Assembly: GCA_016781115.1 (NCBI GenBank) | Contig: JADDQX010000137.1 | Coordinates: 1-6,176 of the forward strand | Reading direction: 5' to 3' | Length of the DNA stretch: 6,176 bases | From: Actinomycetota bacterium | GTDB lineage: Bacteria; Actinomycetota; CADDZG01; WHSQ01 | Shown here: positions 1-6,091 of the stretch, piece after piece | Numbering within the stretch: the stretch's first letter is position 1 | How the letters are laid out: every line of letters starts with the position of its first letter | Made by a program: the position numbers and the translations under genes | The notes under the pieces: model-generated | The model's input: the letters and a program-made list of their open reading frames with translations, nothing else | Told to the model about the DNA's origin: nothing | Databases searched by the model: none

Positions 1-1296
1 GTGTTCCGGCGAGACTTGAAGCGCACCCGGCCCGACGAGAGCGGTGATGGAGCGGAGCTGACCAGCTCGCTGACCTGTGATGGCTCCGAATCGACGGTCA
101 ATCCACCGTGGTAATTCGGCTACTTCCCACGCGTCGTAGGGAAGCCTGCGCACGGCAGGCCGTCCTACCGTTCGCGAGTCTTTAATGTTTGCTCGCGGCC
201 AGTCGGCAGCTTCATCGCCATCCGGGGGGGCTGGTCTCTCTTGCACTTGACGAGAGCGAGTGAGCCACCCGTCCTTCACACGACTGAAGATCACAGCCGT
301 GGTAAAGTCATCGGCCGCTCCGCCCAACTCCTGAGCACCTTGGCGCCCTTCGAACATCGCCGTATCGAGACTCCCGACTCGACCGAGCGCTTGGTAGAAG
401 CGCAACGTGAAGTTGCTTCCCCCCTCGTCACGAACTCGGCGTTGCATTCCAATGACCGCAGGTGGACCGAGACGGGCGAAGTCAGGCTGTTGCGATCGTG
501 CGGACAGCGTGTCACACGCACAGAGCACGGCTAACCGGACGGTCTGCGTTCCCATGTACGCGCGCCGGACCGCCTCAGCCTCCAACTCCGCGTAGTGGTC
601 ACGCTGGCCGTACAGAATGAGGAATGGTGCGCCGTTCTGCTTGACAGCGCCGTGTCCGTTGAAGTGGAAGATCTCAAAGTCCGGCAAGGCCTTGAGGATC
701 TCGTTCCTCGACGGCCGATCCCTGAGCGGTGTCACATCGAATGATTCGTGTAGGCCGGCGAGGATGGCTTCATCGTCCTGAAGCGGGTCGAGGTCCGAAT
801 AGTCGGACGCATCTGGGCCACGCACGTAGAGGAGCCTGAGGCGCGGACGATCAACCGCCGGAGGCGACCACTCACCACCCGGCAGCCTGCGAACTACCGA
901 AATGTCAGGGTACTCGGAGAGCGTCCTCCAGCGTGTCGATGCGCCAGTCGTATGTGTCTTGAACGCCGCGCGCGCGCTCTCCCACGGCAACGGCTGGACC
1001 GCGCTGGCCTGGCGAATGACGAGCCGAAGAGGGCCGTCTTGGTTGAGGGCTATCAACGCTGACCGGAGTTCTTTGGGGAAGAGGGCCTTCGTCAGGTAAC
1101 CCCTGAACATCTCCTCTCCGTCGGCCCGGAGTGCGTAATCTCGCCAGTCCTCGCGATAACTATGGAGCTGTCGATACTCGGCCTCCGAAATAGATTGCTC
1201 GGGCGAGTGCGTCAGTCCTTCGCCCTCAGCGGACACTACCAACCCGCCGTGCTCGATGTGGTCGATCTCGATCCGGACCTCTTGGAAGGTGCTCAT
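1..1296 (-). CDS. CHAT-domain (caspase-fold) protease, C-terminus beyond the window
   Basis: Reading from ATG at 1296, the frame stays open for 432 codons to the left edge with no stop, so it is partial at the 3' end. Residues 1-92 form the lead-in usual for this family, including LFPKELRSALIAL (72-84). The CHAT domain spans about 93-345: LPWES at 103-107; FHFNGHG at 210-216 with catalytic His215; and AVLCACDTLS at 256-265, where Cys261 aligns with the nucleophile of the family's ACxT/S motif. PAVIGMQRRVRDEG (279-292) then matches the typical PAVVGMQ...DE block. Both members of the catalytic dyad are therefore present. Residues 353-432 are a Pro/Arg-rich linker and a helical stretch (LPRWIDRRFGAITGQ) leading into an unseen C-terminal region. 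The start lies in the AlkB stop codon with no Shine-Dalgarno, so translation is probably coupled. CHAT proteases cleave proteins, often as effectors in stress or defence systems; the substrate here is unknown. Confidence 0.88.
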   Translation of the reverse strand, partial: MSTFQEVRIEIDHIEHGGLVVSAEGEGLTHSPEQSISEAEYRQLHSYREDWRDYALRADGEEMFRGYLTKALFPKELRSALIALNQDGPLRLVIRQASAVQPLPWESARAAFKTHTTGASTRWRTLSEYPDISVVRRLPGGEWSPPAVDRPRLRLLYVRGPDASDYSDLDPLQDDEAILAGLHESFDVTPLRDRPSRNEILKALPDFEIFHFNGHGAVKQNGAPFLILYGQRDHYAELEAEAVRRAYMGTQTVRLAVLCACDTLSARSQQPDFARLGPPAVIGMQRRVRDEGGSNFTLRFYQALGRVGSLDTAMFEGRQGAQELGGAADDFTTAVIFSRVKDGWLTRSRQVQERPAPPDGDEAADWPRANIKDSRTVGRPAVRRLPYDAWEVAELPRWIDRRFGAITGQRAGQLRSITALVGPGALQVSPEH

Positions 1297-2024
1297 CGAT
1301 CGCGAGACTTCGCGTGAACGTCTTCGTACCCTGAGTGGCGATCGGCGCTACGGAAAGTCACACCGAACCGGAGACCTGTTACATCGTCGATGGAGTGTTG
1401 CCACGGCGGATGGCGAAGTCTGCCTGCGAACAGGTACAGAGATCGCGGCGGGAGTAGCACTCTCTTAGCTGGCGCGCCTGTGCAAGTAAACGAGATCCTC
1501 GCCTCACCAGGACCTACCGAGACGCCCGCTACAACTGGCCCATAGAAGTCGCGGTCGGTATGCGCGACGAACGAGCCGCCGGCCTCATACCGGTCGACGT
1601 ACACCGATGTCATGGCCTGGGGTTGGGCCTCGAGAAGCGACCACCACCCCTCGCGGTCGATAGCGGCTACGATCCCGTCCCGCAACGCAGCAAGCGGCGC
1701 CGGGATTGCCGCGCCCTTTCCGATGCGGCCATCCCGCCAGATCGGTTCGCCCGCGGCTGCCTCAAGCCGACCAACCACGTCATGGCCATCGATATGCAGC
1801 CGACGGAAGGCGAACTGGCCGGAGCGAACGCGTCCCTCGGGCTGCAACGGGACACTACAAAGGAACTCGGCAAGGGCCTGATCTTCGGCCGCCGAGGTGA
1901 ATCCTCGGACTAGGAGGAAGACATCCGTGTCGAGGCAACGCTCGATGCGCCGCGGCCTACTCGCTGCGCCCGCCCGCTGCGAGCCGGCTGGCGCTGCCTC
2001 CCTTCGCTCTCGGCAGGGGCTCAT
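1293..2024 (-). CDS. AlkB-like 2-oxoglutarate/Fe(II)-dependent dioxygenase
   Basis: AlkB-family enzymes oxidatively remove alkyl groups from nucleic-acid bases, using Fe(II), O2 and 2-oxoglutarate. From ATG at 2024 the product is 243 residues, close to the usual 200-220. The core starts near residue 32 (DTDVFLLVRGF). Metal ligands are visible as His155-x-Asp157 (VAHTDRD) and His210 (PWQHSI). The 2-oxoglutarate-binding pair is Arg219 and Arg225 in LRFGVTFR, the RxSxTFR-like AlkB signature. The substrate-lid region reads SVYVDRYEAGGSF, and residues 164-179 (VAGVSVGPGEARISF) match the central strand block. The frame is open upstream to 2348, but the extra sequence is non-homologous, and Met at 2024 is the last start before the core; no clear ribosome binding site decides this. 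The TGA at 1295-1293 overlaps the ATG of the CHAT gene, so the two are probably co-translated. Whether it acts on DNA, RNA or protein is unknown. Confidence 0.8.
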   Translation of the reverse strand: MSPCRERREAAPAGSQRAGAASRPRRIERCLDTDVFLLVRGFTSAAEDQALAEFLCSVPLQPEGRVRSGQFAFRRLHIDGHDVVGRLEAAAGEPIWRDGRIGKGAAIPAPLAALRDGIVAAIDREGWWSLLEAQPQAMTSVYVDRYEAGGSFVAHTDRDFYGPVVAGVSVGPGEARISFTCTGAPAKRVLLPPRSLYLFAGRLRHPPWQHSIDDVTGLRFGVTFRSADRHSGYEDVHAKSRDR

Positions 2025-2044
2025 AGGGCGCAAGCGTATGTCAG

Positions 2045-2145
2045 GCAAAACCCATCGACGTTGGAGAGCCGGCCTCCGAAGCCGGTGGCGCTCAGTAGCG
2101 GTGTAAATCGGGACGGACGCAGGCTCCTCGTTGATGATGTTAGGC
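2045..2145. repeat. Imperfect inverted repeat, weakly attC-like
   Basis: CATCGACG at 2053-2060 is matched by CGTTGATG at 2129-2136 (7 of 8 bases pair). The arms continue inward as GGAG (2063-2066) against CTCC (2124-2127), allowing bulges. Outside them lie GCAAAAC (2045-2051) and GTTAGGC (2139-2145); the latter fits the integron core consensus GTTRRRY. The interior holds a second hairpin, CCGGC/GCCGG (2069-2073 and 2081-2085), around a 7-base loop. Overall this resembles the R-L ... L-R plan of an attC site, but the left outer box departs from RYYYAAC at two positions and the box spacing is too short. It lies just beyond the point where NYN-like sequence stops and just upstream of the AlkB start, so it could mark a recombination junction. 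Confidence 0.3.
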
Positions 2146-2149
2146 GGCG

Positions 2150-2365
2150 GCTGTGACAGCGGTGCCAGATGATCTGCTGCCCGCGGGAATGCGAACCACG
2201 CCCTCGCCGCCGCCCGCGCTCCGGAGCCGATCACGACCTGGTCGGACGGTTCGACGGCGGCCAAGGCGTCCTGGGCCCGCCAGTACCAGCGCACCCTGGC
2301 CGTCGTGACGTGCCCTGGAGGACGTTCTCGATGTCGATGAGGTGACAACTCCGGTGGCGTCGCAC
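2150..2365 (-). pseudogene. Frameshifted, truncated NYN-type (PIN-fold) nuclease fragment
   Basis: From GTG at 2365 the frame reads MRRHRSCHLIDIENVLQG. HLIDIEN is the first strand and catalytic Asp of NYN-domain ribonucleases. The expected continuation is found one frame over: from about 2312 the codons give TARVRWYWRAQDALAAVE, then PSDQVVIGSGARAAARAWF, like the helix and second strand (DQVVIG) of the same fold. A single-base change in or near the GGG run around 2320 would restore one continuous frame. The homology fades after WFAFPRAADHL (about 2170-2160), and the later Asp-containing strands (a GxDGADxxL-type segment) are missing, so the gene is also cut short. The second half is in frame with the AlkB-like gene downstream, giving an open frame from 2348 to 1293. 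Whether this is a decayed gene, a sequencing error, or the front half of an NYN-AlkB fusion cannot be decided here. Family assignment is from memory of the motif. Confidence 0.5.
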
Positions 2366-2587
2366 GCCGGTGCTGAGCAGCAAGACACGCCGCCGCTGAC
2401 AGATGGATCCGCAGGGCCGGCCCGTAATGGGCGCTTGCGGTTCGAGGAGCGCGCCGCTCGGGGACCTACGCCTGGCCGGCCAGTCACTGCCCGCGCGTCG
2501 CCGCTTCACGAGCTCCATCCTTCGATGAACGAGAAGTCCGCCCGCGGACGAACTCTCGATGCCGCGCCCAATTTCGCGCCGTGTGTG

Positions 2588-2905
2588 TCAGATGGCAAAC
2601 CTCGAATCGTCCTCGCGCCGGTCTTCCGCGGTAACAGCCGCGATCGCGTCACGGAGGGCAGCGATGCGGGCGGACACGGCTGGCCCCTCGCCCACGGCGG
2701 GGGCGGTGGGGTCGTCGCCGCATACCGGGCAGTCGGGTCGCCGGTTGACCCGGGCCCAGAGGCTCTGGGGGGCCCACTGGTGGCCGTCGAGCCCGGCGCT
2801 GCAAGAAGGGTGAGCACCGCCCCGCTGGTTTCTGACAGAAGTCTCGCTGCGGCCCCTCCCAGTCAAGCGCCGAGGGCGAGCCCGGCCCGGGCCCGCCCTC
2901 AGCAC
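2588..2905 (-). CDS. Small treble-clef zinc-finger protein, probably truncated at the N-terminus
   Basis: The frame begins with GTG at 2905, five bases after the stop of the 47-codon gene, and ends with TGA at 2588 (105 codons). Residues 35-62 carry the treble-clef signature of the zinc-finger family commonly found in actinobacterial proteins: Cys35, six residues, His42-x-Trp44, then Trp50-Ala-Arg52 and an Arg-Arg pair, then CPVC (Cys59, Cys62) followed by Gly. This is the C-x(5,6)-H-x-W ... R ... CPxC pattern. Codons from about residue 30 to the end strongly prefer G or C in the third position, indicating real coding. The first 30 residues do not, and in another frame the same DNA reads ALDWEGPQRDFCQKPAG, so the start is doubtful and a frameshift near 2820 is possible. 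After the finger comes an Ala-rich helix (residues 75-93). There is no good ribosome binding site. It may be a remnant of a longer zinc-finger protein. Confidence 0.5.
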   Translation of the reverse strand: MLRAGPGRARPRRLTGRGRSETSVRNQRGGAHPSCSAGLDGHQWAPQSLWARVNRRPDCPVCGDDPTAPAVGEGPAVSARIAALRDAIAAVTAEDRREDDSRFAI

Positions 2906-2910
2906 CTTGG

Positions 2911-3054
2911 TCAGCGGCCGATCGGACGGCTCTTGCTGTTGGGCTTGACCTTTCCTTCGCCATGCATGCCGCGCGTCTTGTTGGACGCCTGCTTCAGCTT
3001 CTCCCGGCGGGCTCGATCGCTGTTGTTTTTCTTGTTAGGCGTGTGCGCACCCAT
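2911..3054 (-). CDS. Small, strongly basic protein, 47 aa
   Basis: The frame runs from ATG at 3054 to TGA at 2911 and is preceded by a perfect, well-spaced Shine-Dalgarno sequence. The product is very rich in Lys, Arg and Asn and almost lacks hydrophobic residues. It begins MGAHTPNKKNNSDRARREK, has a Gly-rich turn around TRGMHGEGK (residues 28-36) and ends SKSRPIGR. It has no signal peptide or membrane segment and is probably disordered alone. Such composition fits an RNA-, ribosome- or DNA-binding peptide, but this is inference from charge only. Lys is mostly AAG and Asn always AAC, matching GC-rich coding bias and arguing against a chance frame. It starts 140 bases after the 521-codon gene and may have its own promoter or be read through from it. 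I do not recognise the family. Confidence 0.75.
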   Translation of the reverse strand: MGAHTPNKKNNSDRARREKLKQASNKTRGMHGEGKVKPNSKSRPIGR

Positions 3055-3058
3055 TCGC

Positions 3059-3067
3059 TCACCTCCT
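3059..3067 (-). promoter_or_regulatory. Consensus ribosome binding site for the 47-codon gene
   Basis: On the minus strand, AGGAGGTGA is complementary to all nine bases of the usual 16S anti-Shine-Dalgarno core. Seven bases separate GGAGG from the ATG at 3054. No other start in the window has a site this good. It both fixes the start of the small gene and is the strongest evidence that the gene is translated. Confidence 0.8.
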
Positions 3068-3073
3068 CTCGCG

Positions 3074-3100
3074 GTCCGCCCCACGAGAAGAGCGGCGGAC
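3074..3100. repeat. Short inverted repeat in the 140-base gap
   Basis: GTCCGCC at 3074-3080 is matched by its reverse complement GGCGGAC at 3094-3100, giving a 7-bp stem with a 13-base loop just upstream of the ribosome binding site of the 47-codon gene. No T-run follows on either strand, so an intrinsic terminator is unlikely. An operator or a structured leader is possible. A related palindrome, GTCCGC/GCGGAC with a 2-base centre, occurs at 2536-2549. In GC-rich DNA such repeats can arise by chance. Confidence 0.3.
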
Positions 3101-3194
3101 TCGAATGCTGACAGAACCTTCCGCGTCGCTCGGCACCGCCGACCCGCTCCGCAGGTCCGCCGGAATCGAAGCGATCGGCGAGTCGCCTCCGCTG

Positions 3195-4760
3195 TCAGAC
3201 CAGGACTGGGCGCTGCGCGTCGAGGGTTCGGGCCTCTGCGGTCTCGCCGGAGACGAGCAGTCCGAGAACCAAGGCGTCGTGGTGCTCGGCTGGGAGCGGT
3301 GACGTACCCGGTTGGCTGCGCCGTCGCTTCTCGAAGCGCGCCGCTTCCTTCAGGTCGCCGAGCGACCAGGCGATGCCTCTGGCTGCTGCAGCCTCGTCAT
3401 CATCTGCACCGTCGGTTACCACGAGGCGAAGGGCGGCGGTGATCTGACTGCGGAGCGCAGCGGCGGTTAGCTCGGTGACGAATGGCGTCTGGGCCTCCAA
3501 CTCCTCGGCTGCGACGGCAAGGTCCGGGCGGCCGGCGTCTCGCCATGCGTCCGCCGCCTGCTTCCGGAATAGCTCGCTCGAGCCCGGTGCGGTGCGGAGG
3601 GCATCGACAAGACGACGAGTGCGGGCGACGGCTTGCCGCTCGTCGAAAGAGTCACGATCGAGCGGCGCGAACGGAAGGCGGCGGCCGGCAACGACGACAA
3701 GCTCGTACGGTGGCATCGCGGCGGGCAGGAGGAGTCGAGAACGCAGACGGCGGCTGTCGAGGCGCTCGAATGAAGCGGCTACAGCGAGAAGCCCATCCGG
3801 CCCCGTCACTCGAACATCGAGGTGCTGAGTCGCCCCTACCACCGGATCGACGAGCTCGAGTCTGACCTCCAATTCGTCGCCGTCGAGAACCGCCTCGATG
3901 GTCTCGACGATCCCGTCGATGCTGTAGTCGCGGAGACAAACCGGCTCAGGGCGCCGGGTGGGACCTCCTCGGGAGGACGGCACTTCGACACCGATGCCGC
4001 GCTCTGTGGTGCCACGACGAGAGATTTCCTCCGCGGCGGTGTCGATCACGACCCTGGCGTTGTCGAGAACCTCTGCTGCCGCTGGCGCTCGCAGCGCCTC
4101 GATCAGTTGCACGTCGAGGACATTGCGGGTGGCAAAATTTTTCAAGAGATCAGCGAGCTGCGGAGTGCGCGCGATGTCGGTCGCCAGCGACATCGGGAGC
4201 AGACGGGCTGCTGCCGCACCGACGCCGACGAGCTCCTTGCGGCGAAGCTCGGACGACCTGCCGGCGCGAAGCGAGTCGAGGATGCCCTCCAGCTCAATGG
4301 CCCACAGCCCGGCAACCGGCTGAAATCGCTCGTCCAACATCGTCTCGATCAATGCCGCTCGCCCGGCAACCGCCCAGGCGTCGACCGGAGGAACCGACGC
4401 AGTGAAGACCGGCCGCCGAGCAAGGACGAGCCTTTCCCGGACGGCGGCACCGAGGAGTCGATCGACCACCTCGGCGTCGGCGTCATCGATACGACCCTTG
4501 GCGAGCAAAAGCTCGTCGTCGTCGTCGCCGGTCACGACCCCGAAGGGAACGTCCAGTTGCAGCAGTCGAGCCGGTTCGGCGTAATCAGTCCAGATCACGG
4601 CTCCCCCGTCACGAAGGCGAAGACCGGCAGGACCTGCTGGCCCGGCTCCGTGCACGCCTTCACCGATCGCAAGGCGCCACCACAGCTTCCAAGCCACGGA
4701 CGTGGCGGTCGGTGCGGGCTCGACGACCAACTCGGCCTCGAGCGGATGGACAGGGGTCAT
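3195..4760 (-). CDS. Hypothetical protein, 521 aa, unknown family
   Basis: This is a complete gene from ATG at 4760 to TGA at 3195, starting inside the stop codon of the preceding gene (ATGA). I do not recognise the family. Residues 1-120 look beta-rich, with an aromatic stretch WKLWWRL at 25-30 and an acidic run (DDDDE) near 80. Residues 128-250 are helical and Leu/Ala-rich, including ELRRKELVGVGAAAARLLP. Residues about 275-365 are predicted by eye to be strands alternating with turns, consistent with an Ig-like or other beta-sandwich module. Residues 375-521 are helical, and the segment around 395-425 (a Trp followed by AGRPDLAVAAEELE) resembles a solitary TPR-like helical hairpin. No signal peptide, membrane helix, P-loop or catalytic motif is visible. 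The protein appears cytosolic and could be a scaffold or sensor partner of the 444-residue product. It is the last gene of its overlapping chain, and 140 non-coding bases follow. Confidence 0.85.
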   Translation of the reverse strand: MTPVHPLEAELVVEPAPTATSVAWKLWWRLAIGEGVHGAGPAGPAGLRLRDGGAVIWTDYAEPARLLQLDVPFGVVTGDDDDELLLAKGRIDDADAEVVDRLLGAAVRERLVLARRPVFTASVPPVDAWAVAGRAALIETMLDERFQPVAGLWAIELEGILDSLRAGRSSELRRKELVGVGAAAARLLPMSLATDIARTPQLADLLKNFATRNVLDVQLIEALRAPAAAEVLDNARVVIDTAAEEISRRGTTERGIGVEVPSSRGGPTRRPEPVCLRDYSIDGIVETIEAVLDGDELEVRLELVDPVVGATQHLDVRVTGPDGLLAVAASFERLDSRRLRSRLLLPAAMPPYELVVVAGRRLPFAPLDRDSFDERQAVARTRRLVDALRTAPGSSELFRKQAADAWRDAGRPDLAVAAEELEAQTPFVTELTAAALRSQITAALRLVVTDGADDDEAAAARGIAWSLGDLKEAARFEKRRRSQPGTSPLPAEHHDALVLGLLVSGETAEARTLDAQRPVLV

Positions 4761-6091
4761 CGTTCGTATCCTTCTACGATCGTACGTAGGCGCTCATGGA
4801 CTGCGAGCAGTTGGAGCGCTTCGCTGGCCTTCGGGCCGTCTTCGTCGATTTCGCGTTGAGCACGCTCGATCGGAGACTCGCCGCGAATCGATTGCGGGTT
4901 GACCTCCTCCAGCCAGCGCAGCGCGGGCGCGGCAGCGCCGGCCCGTTGGACCGGGGAGGTCTCCTCTTCCAGCCACCTGAGCAACTCATCGAGCCAGGCA
5001 AGGTCGGCGGCAAACCGCCGCTCGCCGATCCAGTCGCTGGTAATTCGCGACCCGAGGAGCGTGACGACCGGCTCAACCTGCGCGAGCTGCAATGCGATCT
5101 CGAGTTCGAGCACCCGAAAGCACACGAAGTCGAACAGCCGGGGGTCGCCCTTTCGCAGCGACTCCGGCGCTCTGAGACGGGCCACGCGGAGCGCGCCCGC
5201 TACCGCGAACAGCACGTCCGAACGAAGTCCGCGATGCATGGGTTGGTCCGTCTCCCGACGCGTGCCGAGTTCCTCGAGCAGCCGCTGGCGAGCGCATTCG
5301 TCCGCGAGGGCGGCGATGTTCTCGGGCTCCGCGTGAACGTCCTCGGGACGCCCCGCTTCGCGCTCGATGCGAGTGAGGAGACGCAAGGCGGCAGAGCGAG
5401 CACGGTCGAGCTGCCGTTTCCGCTCGGCGCCCGCCTTTCGCGAGAGGATGTCTGGGCTGGCCCAGGACTCCGACAGACTGGCGATCGCCATCCGGAGCAA
5501 TCGTCGGCGGACTTCGATTGCCCGCGTATCTCCCGCGGCTGACATCTCGATCACCTGCTCCTCCGGCGTGGAAGCCGTCGGGTCGAGCGAGTCTCCGACC
5601 GAGGCGGATGCGGCAACCCGGCCATGGTGGCGCCAGTAGCGCCCGGCGGCGTCTGAGACTCGTCCGCGCATCCACCCGCGGAACGATCTCTGGACAGGCG
5701 TGGCCTTCTCAGGTCTTGGCCCTGAGAACTGGCCCTCGGCTCGCCGGAAGCGGTCCACGACCGCTCCCGCTTGATCGAAGGCGACGGTGAGCACGTCGTG
5801 TCGATCCTGCGCCGGCACCGTCTTCCGGACCTCGCTACCCGAGTAGTAGCCACCGAACAGCTTGCCGCACTCGACGGCATCGCCCGCGATCCAGTCGAGG
5901 GCTCGGCTGAGACTGTCGGCGATGACATTGCGCAACTCGTCGATCGACCTGTCAGCAGCGGCCAGGATTCCCCCGACGAGCGCGTCGCCTTCGGGCAGGA
6001 CCCCGAGGACGCGCACCGACTCGTCAAGCATCCGGGCCCGCAGCGGTTCGCCGGGGGGGCCCTCGTGTCCGGTCGTCTCCGGTGAGCTCAT
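4757..6091 (-). CDS. Hypothetical protein, 444 aa, with a weak sigma-factor-like centre
   Basis: This is a complete gene from ATG at 6091 to TGA at 4757. The start is supported by the ATGA overlap with the preceding frame and a purine-rich AGGACGAG just upstream; the next in-frame Met is residue 21. The protein is mostly helical and has no signal peptide, membrane segment or metal motif. Residues about 95-180 loosely resemble region 2 of extracytoplasmic-function sigma factors: an Asp-rich helix, then FRGWMRGRV, then an Arg/His-rich stretch (RYWRHHGR) and a linker reading STPEEQV. A second helical block at about 190-245 could correspond to region 4, but I cannot see a convincing helix-turn-helix. 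The C-terminal half (250-444) is acidic and helical, with repeated WLEE segments at 373-376 and 393-396, and matches no family I know. Its stop overlaps the start of the 521-codon gene, so the two products are probably made in fixed ratio and may interact. The reading frame is firm; the sigma-like reading is only a hint. Confidence 0.85.
   Translation of the reverse strand: MSSPETTGHEGPPGEPLRARMLDESVRVLGVLPEGDALVGGILAAADRSIDELRNVIADSLSRALDWIAGDAVECGKLFGGYYSGSEVRKTVPAQDRHDVLTVAFDQAGAVVDRFRRAEGQFSGPRPEKATPVQRSFRGWMRGRVSDAAGRYWRHHGRVAASASVGDSLDPTASTPEEQVIEMSAAGDTRAIEVRRRLLRMAIASLSESWASPDILSRKAGAERKRQLDRARSAALRLLTRIEREAGRPEDVHAEPENIAALADECARQRLLEELGTRRETDQPMHRGLRSDVLFAVAGALRVARLRAPESLRKGDPRLFDFVCFRVLELEIALQLAQVEPVVTLLGSRITSDWIGERRFAADLAWLDELLRWLEEETSPVQRAGAAAPALRWLEEVNPQSIRGESPIERAQREIDEDGPKASEALQLLAVHERLRTIVEGYER

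Noticed and set aside
2063..2090. Hairpin CCGGC-CTCCGAA-GCCGG, identical in plan to the anticodon arm of tRNA-Arg(CCG).
   Set aside because: No D-arm, T-arm (GGTTCGA-type) or acceptor stem can be drawn around it on the plus strand, so it is not a tRNA gene. A tRNA remnant remains possible but cannot be shown.
2588..2700. CPVCG read as the end of a ThiF/E1-like activating enzyme.
   Set aside because: The C-x6-H-x-W upstream of it and the Arg spacing fit a treble-clef zinc finger better, and no adenylation domain is present in any frame.
3034..3040. A second GTTAGGC word, which with the one at 2139 could bound an integron cassette of about 900 bases.
   Set aside because: It is explained by Pro-Asn codons of the 47-codon gene, and no inverted-repeat partner lies nearby.
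3181..3200. GGCGA-G-TCGCC palindrome just after the 521-codon gene as a terminator.
   Set aside because: The one-base centre gives no stable loop of normal size, and no T-run follows.
2342..3442. Plus-strand open frame of 366 codons.
   Set aside because: It lies opposite better-supported minus-strand genes, its sequence is low-complexity Arg/Pro/Ala/Ser, and it has no recognisable domain. It is a GC-rich antisense artefact.
3822..4859. Plus-strand open frame of 345 codons.
   Set aside because: It is the antisense of the 521-codon gene, with no motif and no ribosome binding site.
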